From Streptomyces cucumeris (GTDB lineage Bacteria; Actinomycetota; Actinomycetes; Streptomycetales; Streptomycetaceae), in the NCBI RefSeq assembly GCF_024295805.1, contig NZ_JANCLX010000020.1, positions 92,085 to 156,084 on the forward strand: a stretch of 64,000 bases of DNA, read 5' to 3'. A program made the position numbers and the translations under genes. Position 1 is the stretch's first letter; each line of letters begins with the position of its first letter. Below, piece after piece: positions 21,296 through 29,020 of the stretch. The notes under the pieces are model-generated. The model worked only from the letters and a program-made list of their open reading frames with translations. It did no database searches and was not told the origin of the DNA.

Positions 21296-21963
21296 GTCCG
21301 GCTCCCTTCCCGGGCGGTCGGCCCTTCCACGGCGTTCGAACTGCCGTCGAGGGGTACGAAACGGACGCGGGTGCCGGGGCTGAGCAGCGCCGCCGGTTCC
21401 CGCGCGGCGTCCCACAGCACGGTGTCGGTGGTGCCGATGAGCTGCCAGCCGCCGGGGGACGCGCGCGGATAGACCCCGGTGTAGGGGCCCGCGAGCGCGA
21501 CGGAGCCCACCGGGACCCTGGTCCTCGGGGTGGCGCGGCGCGGTACCGCGAACCGCTCGGGGAGTCCGGTGAGATACCCGAAGCCGGGCGCGAATCCGCA
21601 GAAGGCGACACGGAACTCGGTGCCGCTGTGGACGCGCACCGCCTCCTCGGGGGTGACCCCCCAGAGGCGGGCGACCTCGGCGAGGTCGGGGCCGTCGTAG
21701 CGCACCGGGACCTCGACGGTGGCGCCGTCACCGCGGGCGAGCGGCGCGATCTCCCAGCCGGGCAGTTCGGCGGCGAGTCCGCCGGGGTCCGCCAGGCCGT
21801 CGAGCAGCACGGTGCGGGCGGCGGGCACGATCTCGCGCACCGCGGGCAGCCGTCCGTCGGCCGCCCGGCGCAGCAGCTCGGCGTGGAGTGCCTCGGCCTC
21901 GTCGCCGCTGCCGAGTTCGACGAGGAGTCCGTGATCGCCGACGGGCAGGCTCCGGAGGGTCAC
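21292..21963 (-). CDS. pxpB: 5-oxoprolinase subunit B (KipI type)
   Basis: Protein of 223 aa with the AHS1/KipI fold. It has LPVGDHGLLVELG near the start and the conserved block RVAFCGFAPGFGYLTGLPERFAVPRRATPRTRVPVGSVALAG in the second half. It pairs with PxpC to activate and open the 5-oxoproline ring. The start is GTG at 21963, overlapping the pxpA stop as GTGA; extending further upstream would run through pxpA in another frame. Both gene junctions are 4-base overlaps, so the three subunits are translationally coupled. Confidence 0.9.
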   Translation of the reverse strand: MTLRSLPVGDHGLLVELGSGDEAEALHAELLRRAADGRLPAVREIVPAARTVLLDGLADPGGLAAELPGWEIAPLARGDGATVEVPVRYDGPDLAEVARLWGVTPEEAVRVHSGTEFRVAFCGFAPGFGYLTGLPERFAVPRRATPRTRVPVGSVALAGPYTGVYPRASPGGWQLIGTTDTVLWDAAREPAALLSPGTRVRFVPLDGSSNAVEGPTAREGSRT

Positions 21964-22739
21964 GCGAACGCCGCCACGCGCACGCCCGCGGCCGTCAGCT
22001 CGCCGCGCACCCGGCGGGCGAGGTCGGCGGCGCCGGGGGTGTCGCCGTGGAGGCACAGGGAGCGCGCCGCCACCTCGATCCGCCGTCCGTCCAGCGAGGT
22101 GACCGCCTGGTCCCGGGCGAACCCCAGGGCGCGTTTGACCACCGTGTCCGGGTCCGAGACCACGGCACCGGGCTCGGTCCGCGGCACCAGGGTGCCCGCC
22201 GCGGTGTAGGAGCGGTCGGCGAAGGCTTCGGCGACCACCGGCAGTCCGGCCGTGCGGGCCGCCTCGTGGAGCCGCGACCCGGGCAGTCCCAGGACGGGCA
22301 GCGGACCGCCCGCCGCGAGCGTGATGCCGTCGACGACGGCGGCGGCCTGGACCGCGTCGTGCACACAGCGGTTGTACAGCGCGCCGTGCGGTTTGACGTA
22401 GGACACCTGTGATCCGGCCGCGCGGGCGAAGATCTCCAACGCGCCGATCTGGTAGGCGATCTCATCGGCCAGTTCACGCGCCGGGACGTCCATGGCCCGC
22501 CGCCCGAAGCCCGCCAGGTCCCGGTAGGAGACCTGGGCCCCGATGCGGACCCCGCGCTCGGCGGCCAGCTCGCACACCCGGCGCATGGTCGACGGATCGC
22601 CCGCGTGGAAGCCGCATGCGACGTTGGCGCTGCTGACGATGGACAGCAGGGCGTCGTCATCGGTGAGCTGCCAGCGGCCGAAGCCCTCGCCGAGGTCGGC
22701 GTTGAGGTCGATCGACGGGTTCGCCAAGGGTGCGGTCAT
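21960..22739 (-). CDS. pxpA: 5-oxoprolinase subunit A (LamB/YcsF family)
   Basis: Protein of 259 aa, the full length of the family. It has the diagnostic N-terminus SIDLNADLGEGFGRWQLTDDDALL, then VACGFHAGDPSTMRR, VSYVKPHGALYNR and the C-terminal RSLCLHGDTPGA. It is the first gene of the pxpABC operon, on the opposite strand from the GntR regulator. The start is ATG 22739; the ribosome site is weak. A promoter overlapping a palindromic operator lies about 80-110 bases upstream (22821-22850). Confidence 0.93.
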   Translation of the reverse strand: MTAPLANPSIDLNADLGEGFGRWQLTDDDALLSIVSSANVACGFHAGDPSTMRRVCELAAERGVRIGAQVSYRDLAGFGRRAMDVPARELADEIAYQIGALEIFARAAGSQVSYVKPHGALYNRCVHDAVQAAAVVDGITLAAGGPLPVLGLPGSRLHEAARTAGLPVVAEAFADRSYTAAGTLVPRTEPGAVVSDPDTVVKRALGFARDQAVTSLDGRRIEVAARSLCLHGDTPGAADLARRVRGELTAAGVRVAAFA

Positions 22740-22820
22740 AACCGTCCGTTCGGGCGTGTGCGGGGGCGTGGAGGGTGTACGGGGGAAGGGACGTACGCGA
22801 GGGCGATGCGGTTGAGCGCC

Positions 22821-22850
22821 AAGGTAGGCGATCGTTGAACGATCCGACAA
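22821..22850 (-). promoter_or_regulatory. pxpA promoter with embedded GntR/FCD operator
   Basis: Reading the minus strand: -35 TTGTCG (22850-22845), an 18-base spacer, -10 TACCTT (22826-22821). The spacer contains the perfect inverted repeat GATCGTT-g-AACGATC (22830-22844). That contains the TnGTnnnACnA pattern of FadR/FCD-subfamily GntR operators. The same layout recurs at 23762-23791 before the DUF969 gene. An operator between -35 and -10 points to repression. Confidence 0.72.
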
Positions 22851-22929
22851 GAGTGTTGTTGTCCCGCTCTTGTTTCTGGGCTTGACTTCTCGCGATACGG
22901 AACGCGTGAAGCCGCAAAGAGGAGAAAAA

Positions 22930-23706
22930 GTGGCGAATGGGGAGAACGGGGCGAGCGGTGCGAAAGGTGCGGAGCGCCGGCTCGCCCAGGCGTCGGAGGT
23001 CTCGGAGGGCTCCGCGGTCCCCGGGGTTCCGGGACTGGAGGCCGACCGGGCGCTGCTGGGCCGCACCAGCACCGCGGAGCGGGTCGCGGACATCCTCCGC
23101 GACCGTATCGCCGAGGGCTTCTTCCCGCCCGGCACCCGGCTCTCCGAGGACAGCGTCAAGGGCGCCCTGGGTGTCTCCCGCAACACCCTGCGCGAGGCGT
23201 TCCGCCTGCTCACCCATGAACGGCTGCTGGTCCACGAGCTCAACCGCGGGGTGTTCGTCCGGGTGGTCACCGTCGACGACCTCAATGACCTCTACCGCCT
23301 GCGCAGGCTGGTCGAATGCGCCACGCTGCGCGGTCTGGAGGAGCCGCCGTATCCGCTGGACGCGGTCGAGGCGGCGGTGGCGGCGGGTGAGCGTGCGGTG
23401 CACGAGCGGTCCTGGCAGGACCTGTCCACCGCCAATATCCGCTTCCACCAGGCGATCGTCTCCCTCGCCGGGAGTCCGCGCGCCGACGAGCTGATGCGCG
23501 CGGTCCTGGCCGAGCTGCGGCTGGTCTTCCATGTGATGGCCGACCCCCGCCGTTTCCACGCCCCGTACCTGGTCCGCAACCGGCAGATCCTGGAGGTGCT
23601 CCAGGCCGGGGACGCGGTCGAGGCCGAGCGGCTCCTCGCCTCCTATCTGGACGACTCCCAGCGGCAGTTGGTGGAGGCGTACGCGCAGAAAGTGGCCCGC
23701 GCCTAG
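22930..23706 (+). CDS. GntR-family transcriptional regulator, FCD (FadR) subfamily
   Basis: Protein of 258 aa. The N-terminal winged helix-turn-helix (~48-115: TAERVADILRDRIAEGFFPPGTRLSEDSVKGALGVSRNTLREAFRLL) is followed by an all-helical FCD ligand domain (~120-250). In the FCD domain, His in HQAIVSLAGS, HVMADPRRFH and RNRQIL are positioned like metal/ligand contacts. The start is GTG at 22930 after GAGGAGAAAAA. It sits between pxpABC (divergent) and the DUF969 operon (same strand), with matching operators on both sides, so it most likely represses both. The inducer is inferred to be 5-oxoproline or a relative. Confidence 0.87.
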   Translation: MANGENGASGAKGAERRLAQASEVSEGSAVPGVPGLEADRALLGRTSTAERVADILRDRIAEGFFPPGTRLSEDSVKGALGVSRNTLREAFRLLTHERLLVHELNRGVFVRVVTVDDLNDLYRLRRLVECATLRGLEEPPYPLDAVEAAVAAGERAVHERSWQDLSTANIRFHQAIVSLAGSPRADELMRAVLAELRLVFHVMADPRRFHAPYLVRNRQILEVLQAGDAVEAERLLASYLDDSQRQLVEAYAQKVARA

Positions 23707-23758
23707 CCGTTTCGCCGCGGTAAACGATCAGGCGCTTCGAGAACAAGTCGGTTTCAGG

Positions 23759-23791
23759 CTCTTGTCGGATCGTTGAACGAACATCTAGCCT
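23759..23791 (+). promoter_or_regulatory. DUF969 operon promoter with embedded GntR/FCD operator
   Basis: -35 TTGTCG (23762-23767), an 18-base spacer, -10 TAGCCT (23786-23791). The spacer holds GATCGTT-g-AACGAAC (23768-23782). The 16 bases from 23759 to 23774 are identical to the reverse complement of 22838-22853 upstream of pxpA. The -10 ends ~73 bases before the DUF969 start, close to the ~80 in the pxpA leader. Confidence 0.72.
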
Positions 23792-23864
23792 CCGGTGCGT
23801 TCTCCTCATGCCGCCGACACCACGGCTCGGCGCCATGAGGTCCTGCGCGCGGAAGGCGGGACGC

Positions 23865-24587
23865 ATGATCGTTCTCCTTGGCGTTCTCGTGGTGATCCTC
23901 GGGTTCGCCACACGACGCAATCCCCTGCTGGTGGTCGGGGTCGCCGGTATCGCCACCGGGCTGCTGGGCAAGCTGTCGCCCCAGGAGGTCCTCGCGGCCT
24001 TCGGCAACGGCTTCGCCTCCAGCCGCTCGGTGACGATCTTCGTCATCACCCTCCCGGTCATCGGCCTCCTGGAGCGCCACGGGCTCCAGGAACAGGCCCG
24101 GACCCTCATCGGCAGGCTGGGCAAGCTCACCACCGGCCGGTTCCTCGCGCTCTACCTGGCCCTGCGCCAGCTGACCGCGGCCTTCGGCCTCACCAGCATC
24201 GGCGGCCCGGCCCAGAGCGTGCGGCCCATGGTGGCGCCCATGGCCGAAGGGGCCGCCGAACGGCGCCACGGCCCGCTGCCGGACAAGGTGCGTGAGCGGA
24301 TCCGCTCCTACTCCGCCAGCTCCGACACGGTGGGGCTGTTCTTCGGCGAGGACTGCTTCCTCGCCATCGGCTCGATCCTGCTGATCACCGGTTTCGTCAA
24401 CTCCACGTACCACACCCACCTGGAACCGCTGCAGCTCGCGCTGTGGGCCATCCCCACCGCCGTCTGCGCCTTCCTCATCCACGGCTTCCGGCTGCTGCGC
24501 CTGGACCGCACGCTGGAGCACGAGATCGCCGCCTCGGGCGGACCGTCCGCTGCCGAGCGCAGCCGCACCGCGGAGGAGGCCAAGTGA
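23865..24587 (+). CDS. DUF969 membrane protein, probable 5-oxoproline transporter subunit
   Basis: Protein of 240 aa with about six hydrophobic segments, starting MIVLLGVLVVILGFATRRNPLLVVGVAGIATGLLG. The DUF969 signature region includes ASSRSVTIFVITLPVIGLLERHGL and TAAFGLTSIGGPAQSVRPMVAPMAEGAAE, plus FFGEDCFLAIGSILLITGF. DUF969 and DUF979 proteins occur as pairs and look like the two halves of an ion-transporter-superfamily permease. The ATG at 23865 has GGAAGG eight bases upstream. Its GTGA junction with the DUF979 gene makes the pair coupled. The substrate is inferred from neighbouring pcp and pxp genes. Confidence 0.85.
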   Translation: MIVLLGVLVVILGFATRRNPLLVVGVAGIATGLLGKLSPQEVLAAFGNGFASSRSVTIFVITLPVIGLLERHGLQEQARTLIGRLGKLTTGRFLALYLALRQLTAAFGLTSIGGPAQSVRPMVAPMAEGAAERRHGPLPDKVRERIRSYSASSDTVGLFFGEDCFLAIGSILLITGFVNSTYHTHLEPLQLALWAIPTAVCAFLIHGFRLLRLDRTLEHEIAASGGPSAAERSRTAEEAK

Positions 24588-25552
24588 TCAAGGCCGAGTG
24601 GTTCTTCTGGCTCGTCGGCGCCGTCTTCCTCGCGATGGCCGCGCAGATGCTCTTCGACCGCAGCAACCCCAAGCGCCACGGCTCCGCGGCCTTCTGGGGA
24701 CTGCTGGGCGCCTGCTTCTTCTACAGCTCCTGGGTGACCGAGAAGAAGGCCCCCGCCGAACCGCTGGGCGTCGCCGTCCTGGCCATGGTCTGTCTGAGCG
24801 GGTTCAACCTCACCGGCCGCGGGGTCCCGCGCACCACCACCACCGAACAGCGGGTCGCCTCCGCCGCCCGGCTCGGCAACCGGCTGTTCATCCCCGCGCT
24901 CACCATCCCGCTGGTCGCCGTGGTCTGCGCCTCGGCCGTCAAGCACTGGCACATCGGCGGCACCCCGGTGCTGGAGACCGGCAGCGAGACCATCCTCGGC
25001 CTCGGCTTCGGCGCGATAGCGGGCCTGCTGGTCGCCATGGTCGTGGTCCGCGAGCCCAGGCCGTCGGTATCGCTGCACGCCGGGCGATCGCTGCTGGAGT
25101 CCATGGGCTGGGCGCTGCTGCTGCCCCAACTGCTCGCCGTCCTGGGCTCCATCTTCCAGGTGGCCGGGGTCGGTGACCAGGTCGGCAAGATCACCGAACA
25201 GCTGCTGCCGGACGGCCAGAAGTACGTGGCCGTGGCCGTCTACTGCATCGGGATGGCCCTGTTCACCATCATCATGGGCAACGCCTTCGCCGCCTTCCCG
25301 GTGATGACGGCCGCCATCGGCTGGCCCGTGCTCATCGAGCAGATGCACGGCGACGCCCCCGTGGTGCTCGCCGTCGGCATGCTCGCGGGCTTCTGCGGAA
25401 CGCTGGTGACCCCCATGGCCGCCAACTTCAACCTGGTCCCCGCCGCGCTGCTGGAGCTCAAGGACCAGTACGGGCCGATCAAGGCGCAGATCCCCACCGC
25501 CGGGGCACTGCTGGTCTGCAACATCGCCATCATCTCGCTCTTCGCCTTCTGA
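24584..25552 (+). CDS. DUF979 membrane protein, partner of DUF969
   Basis: Protein of 322 aa with about nine hydrophobic stretches, beginning IKAEWFFWLVGAVFLAMAAQM after a GTG start that overlaps the DUF969 stop (24584-24587). Conserved-looking polar patches lie between helices (ETGSETILGLGFGAIAG; GNAFAAFPVMTAAIGWPVLI; CGTLVTPMAANFNLVPAALLELKDQYGPIKAQIPTA). It should form the second half of the transporter with DUF969. Cytoplasmic-membrane location is clear; transport direction and substrate are not known. Confidence 0.85.
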   Translation: MIKAEWFFWLVGAVFLAMAAQMLFDRSNPKRHGSAAFWGLLGACFFYSSWVTEKKAPAEPLGVAVLAMVCLSGFNLTGRGVPRTTTTEQRVASAARLGNRLFIPALTIPLVAVVCASAVKHWHIGGTPVLETGSETILGLGFGAIAGLLVAMVVVREPRPSVSLHAGRSLLESMGWALLLPQLLAVLGSIFQVAGVGDQVGKITEQLLPDGQKYVAVAVYCIGMALFTIIMGNAFAAFPVMTAAIGWPVLIEQMHGDAPVVLAVGMLAGFCGTLVTPMAANFNLVPAALLELKDQYGPIKAQIPTAGALLVCNIAIISLFAF

Positions 25553-25576
25553 AGGCCCCGAAGCAGGGAGTCCGTC

Positions 25577-26224
25577 ATGACCCGGGTGCTGCTCACCGGT
25601 TTCGAACCCTTCGGGGGCGAGGAGACCAATCCGTCGTGGGAGGCGGCCGCCCTCGTCGCGGCCGATCCGCCGCCCGGTTGCGACGTCACGGCCGTCCGGC
25701 TGAGCTGTGTCTTCGGCACCGCGCTCGAGGAGCTGGACGCGGCCGTGGCGGCGGCCGGCCCCGATCTCGTGGTGTGCGTGGGACAGGCGGGCGGCCGCGC
25801 CCAGGTCACCGTCGAACGCGTCGCGATCAACGTCGACGACGCCCGCATACCCGACAACGCGGGGCGGCAGCCGGTCGACGAACCGGTGGTGGCGGACGGC
25901 CCGGCCGCGTATTTCGCGTCACTGCCGGTCAAGGCGTGTGTCGCCGCCGTCCGCGCCGCCGGGATCCCGGCCGCCGTGTCCCAGACCGCGGGCACCTTCG
26001 TGTGCAACCACGTCTTCTACGGGCTCGCGCATCTGATCGCCACCCGGCGCCCGGCGACCCGGGGCGGCTTCGTCCACCTCCCGTACGCCCCCGGACAGGT
26101 CGTGGACCGCGATCAGCCGTCGCTGCCCGTCGTAACGGCGGCCGAGGCGCTGCGCGCGATCGTCACCGCGGCCGTGCGCACCACCGGGGCGGATCTGCGC
26201 ATCGCCGGAGGAGCCACCCATTGA
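25577..26224 (+). CDS. pcp: Pyroglutamyl-peptidase I (pyrrolidone-carboxylate peptidase)
   Basis: Protein of 215 aa, the typical C15 peptidase length. The N-terminus VLLTGFEPFGGEETNPSW is diagnostic. The catalytic triad is Glu80 (TVERVAIN), Cys143 (GTFVCNHVFYG) and His167 (FVHLPYAP). It removes N-terminal pyroglutamate from peptides in the cytoplasm, generating the 5-oxoproline that PxpABC and the fused oxoprolinase consume. It lies 24 bases after DUF979 with its own AGGGAG site, and its stop overlaps the DUF2891 TTG start. Confidence 0.94.
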   Translation: MTRVLLTGFEPFGGEETNPSWEAAALVAADPPPGCDVTAVRLSCVFGTALEELDAAVAAAGPDLVVCVGQAGGRAQVTVERVAINVDDARIPDNAGRQPVDEPVVADGPAAYFASLPVKACVAAVRAAGIPAAVSQTAGTFVCNHVFYGLAHLIATRRPATRGGFVHLPYAPGQVVDRDQPSLPVVTAAEALRAIVTAAVRTTGADLRIAGGATH

Positions 26225-27282
26225 GTACGGAACTCCCGACAACAGACAGTGCCATATCGGAGGAATTCCGGCAGTGCGCACCGCGGTTCGCCACCGTCGC
26301 GCTCGCCAACGTCACCCGGGCCTACCCCAACGCCCCCGCTCATCTGCTGCGCGGCCCCGACGACCTCGTATCGCCGCGCACCCATCACCCCGCCTTCTAC
26401 GGCTCCTACGACTGGCACTCCGCGGTCCATATGCACTGGCTGCTGGTCCGGCTGCTGCGCCGCTGCCCCGACCGGGTGCCCGGCGTCGCGATCACCGAGG
26501 TGCTGGACCGCCACCTCACCCACGGCGCGCTCACCGCGGAGGCCGGGTATCTGCGCGCCAACCCCTCCTTCGAGCGCCCGTACGGCTGGGCCTGGCTGCT
26601 GGCGCTGACGGCCGAGTGCCGTGCGCTGGGCGGTACCGCGGGCGGCCGCTGGGCGGGCGCCCTGGAACCCGCGGCCGAAGCGGTCGAGGAACTGCTGCGC
26701 GGGTGGCTGGTGCGGGCCACCTATCCGGCCCGCCACGGCACCCACACCAACAGCGCCTTCGCCCTCGGTCTCGTCCTGGACAGCGCGTCCGCCGCGGGCC
26801 GCCCCGCGCTGGCCGAACCCGTCGCCGGGGCGGTGCTCGACTGGTTCGCGGACGACCGCGACGCGCCCGTCCACTGGGAACCCTCCGGCCAGGACTTCCT
26901 GTCACCGGCCCTCACCGAGGCGGAGGCGGTGTGCCGAGTGCTGCCGCACGAGGAGTTCGGGCCCTGGCTGACACGCTTCCTGCCCGGACTCGAACGCACG
27001 GCCGTCACCCTCCTCGCCCCACCCGTCGTCTCCGACCCCGGCGATCCGCAGATCGGTCATCTCATCGGGCTCTCCCTCAGCCGGGCCGCCGGTCTGCGCA
27101 GACTGTCGGCCGCCCTGCCGCCCGGTGACGCCCGGGTGCCGGTACTGACGGCCGCCGCGGAGGACCACCTCGCCGCGGGGCTGGTGCACACCGCCTCCGG
27201 CGACTTCACCGGTGACCACTGGCTCGCCACCTTCGCGGCCCTCGCCATGGACGGACCACCCGGGCACGGGGCCGTAGACTGA
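26221..27282 (+). CDS. DUF2891 family protein
   Basis: Protein of 353 aa matching DUF2891 as I remember it: HHPAFYGSYDWHSAVHMHWLLVRLL near the N-terminus, ERPYGWAWLLALTAE, RHGTHTNSAFALGLVLD, and HWEPSGQDFLSPALTEA. The repeated helical pairs with conserved Trp, His and Gly suggest an alpha/alpha toroid, a fold common in glycan- or peptide-processing enzymes. No function is established that I can name. The start is TTG at 26221 in a TTGA overlap with the pcp stop, after GGAGGA. Tight coupling to pcp and the transporter implies a role in pyroglutamyl-peptide use. A strong hairpin follows at 27309-27332. Confidence 0.8.
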   Translation: MSTELPTTDSAISEEFRQCAPRFATVALANVTRAYPNAPAHLLRGPDDLVSPRTHHPAFYGSYDWHSAVHMHWLLVRLLRRCPDRVPGVAITEVLDRHLTHGALTAEAGYLRANPSFERPYGWAWLLALTAECRALGGTAGGRWAGALEPAAEAVEELLRGWLVRATYPARHGTHTNSAFALGLVLDSASAAGRPALAEPVAGAVLDWFADDRDAPVHWEPSGQDFLSPALTEAEAVCRVLPHEEFGPWLTRFLPGLERTAVTLLAPPVVSDPGDPQIGHLIGLSLSRAAGLRRLSAALPPGDARVPVLTAAAEDHLAAGLVHTASGDFTGDHWLATFAALAMDGPPGHGAVD

Positions 27283-27308
27283 CGGGCCGGTGCGGCACGG
27301 GAGCCGCG

Positions 27309-27332
27309 CCGGGGTACCCGCGCGTACCCCGG
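27309..27332 (+). terminator. Hairpin ending the DUF969-DUF2891 operon
   Basis: Perfect 9-bp inverted repeat CCGGGGTAC / GTACCCCGG with a 6-base loop, 26 bases past the DUF2891 stop. It separates the pyroglutamate operon from the SMC-like operon. Confidence 0.6.
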
Positions 27333-27414
27333 TACCGACCGGCGATCTCCGTGTCATAGCGGGATCTCCGTGCCGTTTCGTCCGTTGTCGGTGCGACGGC
27401 CTACTCTGTGCGAC

Positions 27415-28947
27415 GTGACATCTCCACCCCCCGGGGCGGCTGCGCCCCAGCTCAACGGCCATGCCGGGCCCGCCCGCCCGGCCCCGGGCCCGGTCGCCGA
27501 CGAGGGCCTGGCCCGGCGGCTGCGCGCGCTCGCGTGCACCGCGCCGCTGCACGACCTCGACACGCGCAAGGCCAACCTGGCGGGGGAGTACGGGGTGTAC
27601 GCGATGGCCGAGGTCGCCCTCGCCGCCATCGACCTGGTCACGCTCAACATGGACTTCGACACCGGGGCCGACCACGACCAGATAGTGGCCAGGCTGCTGC
27701 CCCGCGTCGCCGCCCAGGCCCCCGGGCGCTCCGCGGCCGAGCATGAGCGCGTCGCCCGCTGGGTGCTGGAGAACCTGATCAACGTCGGCAGTGTGGACCG
27801 CGGCTTCCGTGCGGTCTACGGCACGTTCGGGGCCGATGGCGCCTATGTCCGGCGGGACTACGACTTCAAGCTGATCGAGGAGGTACCGGGCCCCGGCGGC
27901 ACCGTCTATCTGCGCACCACCGACGAAGCCGTCAACGTCCTGGTCGGTGCCCTCGACACGGACGTCACCAGCGCCCAGATCGCTGCCGAGGTCAAACTGG
28001 AGGTGCTGATCAGCCGCGGCCGCCTCGCCGATGCCCAACTCGCCGCCGAGCAGGCCCGCTACCGCACCGTCCAGTACTCCGAGACCCTGCGCCGGACCCT
28101 CGACGCCACCCGGCGCAACGTCCGGGCGGTCGACTGGCTGAGTACCGTCCCCGAAATGATCACCGAGGCGCTCGACCACGTCGCCGACCGCTACCGCCAC
28201 GAGAACGCGATCCTCACCAACATCCGCAAGGCGCGCGACGAGGCCGAGGGCGCCGAGCACAAACGGCGCGCCGCCGAGCTGGTCGACATCGTCAAGGACT
28301 GCATCCGGCGGCACACCCAGCTCCAGTCCCGGCTGCTGGAGGCCGGGCCGCTGTTCCGCGCCGAGCAGGACCGCCAGGCGTTCGCCGCCCCCGCCGCCCG
28401 CTCCGGACTCGACCTGTACGGGCAGCTCCTGGCCCCGCTGCTGCCGCTCCCCGTCGAGCGCGCGGGCCGGGTCACCGAAGCCTTCTTCGCCCGCGGCACG
28501 GGCCTGCGCACCCCGACCTCGGTGCGGATGGGCGACCTGGTGGAGATGCTGCTCACCCCGCCCGCGGAGCGGGAGCACCTGGGCGCGGAGATGCCCGAGC
28601 CCGATCTGATCGCCACCCCCGACGACAGCCGGTTCAGCGAGGAACAGCTCGCCATGGCCATGGAGCTGCTGGAGCTCCCGGCCGACGCCCCCCGCCGTCT
28701 CTCGGGCCTGCTCGCCGACGCCCGCCGCCGGGACGCCGACCTGCCGTACCTCATCGCCCTGCTGGCCGTGCACGCCGCGAGCCCCCCGGTCGGCACCGCC
28801 TACCGCCAGGGCGAACAGCGTCTCCTCTTCGCCGTCGACGACGGTACCGAACTCGACGACCCGGAGTTCGGCGGCGCCGACCTCATCGTGGGCACCGCCC
28901 TGCTGGACGCCGCCGGAATGGCCGCGGACCGGGCGGAGGTGGCGTGA
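27415..28947 (+). CDS. MukF/MksF/JetA-like kleisin subunit (first gene of an SMC-like operon)
   Basis: Protein of 510 aa. The first ~35 residues are Pro/Ala-rich. A helical N-terminal domain follows, then DFKLIEEVPGPGGTVYLRTTDEAVNVLVGAL, a segment typical of JetA/MksF-like proteins as I remember them. A long coiled-coil-rich middle (~185-330: ARYRTVQYSETLRRTLDATRR...RKARDEAEGAEHKRRAAELV) precedes a C-terminal globular region. I call it kleisin-like from this layout and from operon order F-E-B, not from a profile match. The GTG at 27415 lies 7 bases after a -10-like TACTCT (27402-27407) and has no Shine-Dalgarno, so the mRNA may be leaderless. A 10-base direct repeat (GATCTCCGTG) lies at 27344 and 27363. 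Confidence 0.6.
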   Translation: MTSPPPGAAAPQLNGHAGPARPAPGPVADEGLARRLRALACTAPLHDLDTRKANLAGEYGVYAMAEVALAAIDLVTLNMDFDTGADHDQIVARLLPRVAAQAPGRSAAEHERVARWVLENLINVGSVDRGFRAVYGTFGADGAYVRRDYDFKLIEEVPGPGGTVYLRTTDEAVNVLVGALDTDVTSAQIAAEVKLEVLISRGRLADAQLAAEQARYRTVQYSETLRRTLDATRRNVRAVDWLSTVPEMITEALDHVADRYRHENAILTNIRKARDEAEGAEHKRRAAELVDIVKDCIRRHTQLQSRLLEAGPLFRAEQDRQAFAAPAARSGLDLYGQLLAPLLPLPVERAGRVTEAFFARGTGLRTPTSVRMGDLVEMLLTPPAEREHLGAEMPEPDLIATPDDSRFSEEQLAMAMELLELPADAPRRLSGLLADARRRDADLPYLIALLAVHAASPPVGTAYRQGEQRLLFAVDDGTELDDPEFGGADLIVGTALLDAAGMAADRAEVA

Positions 28948-29020
28948 TGCCGCGCCCCGCCCGGCCGGCCACCGGTCCCTTCGTCAACCGTGAGTACGCC
29001 CCGCGCAAGGAGCTTCACCC

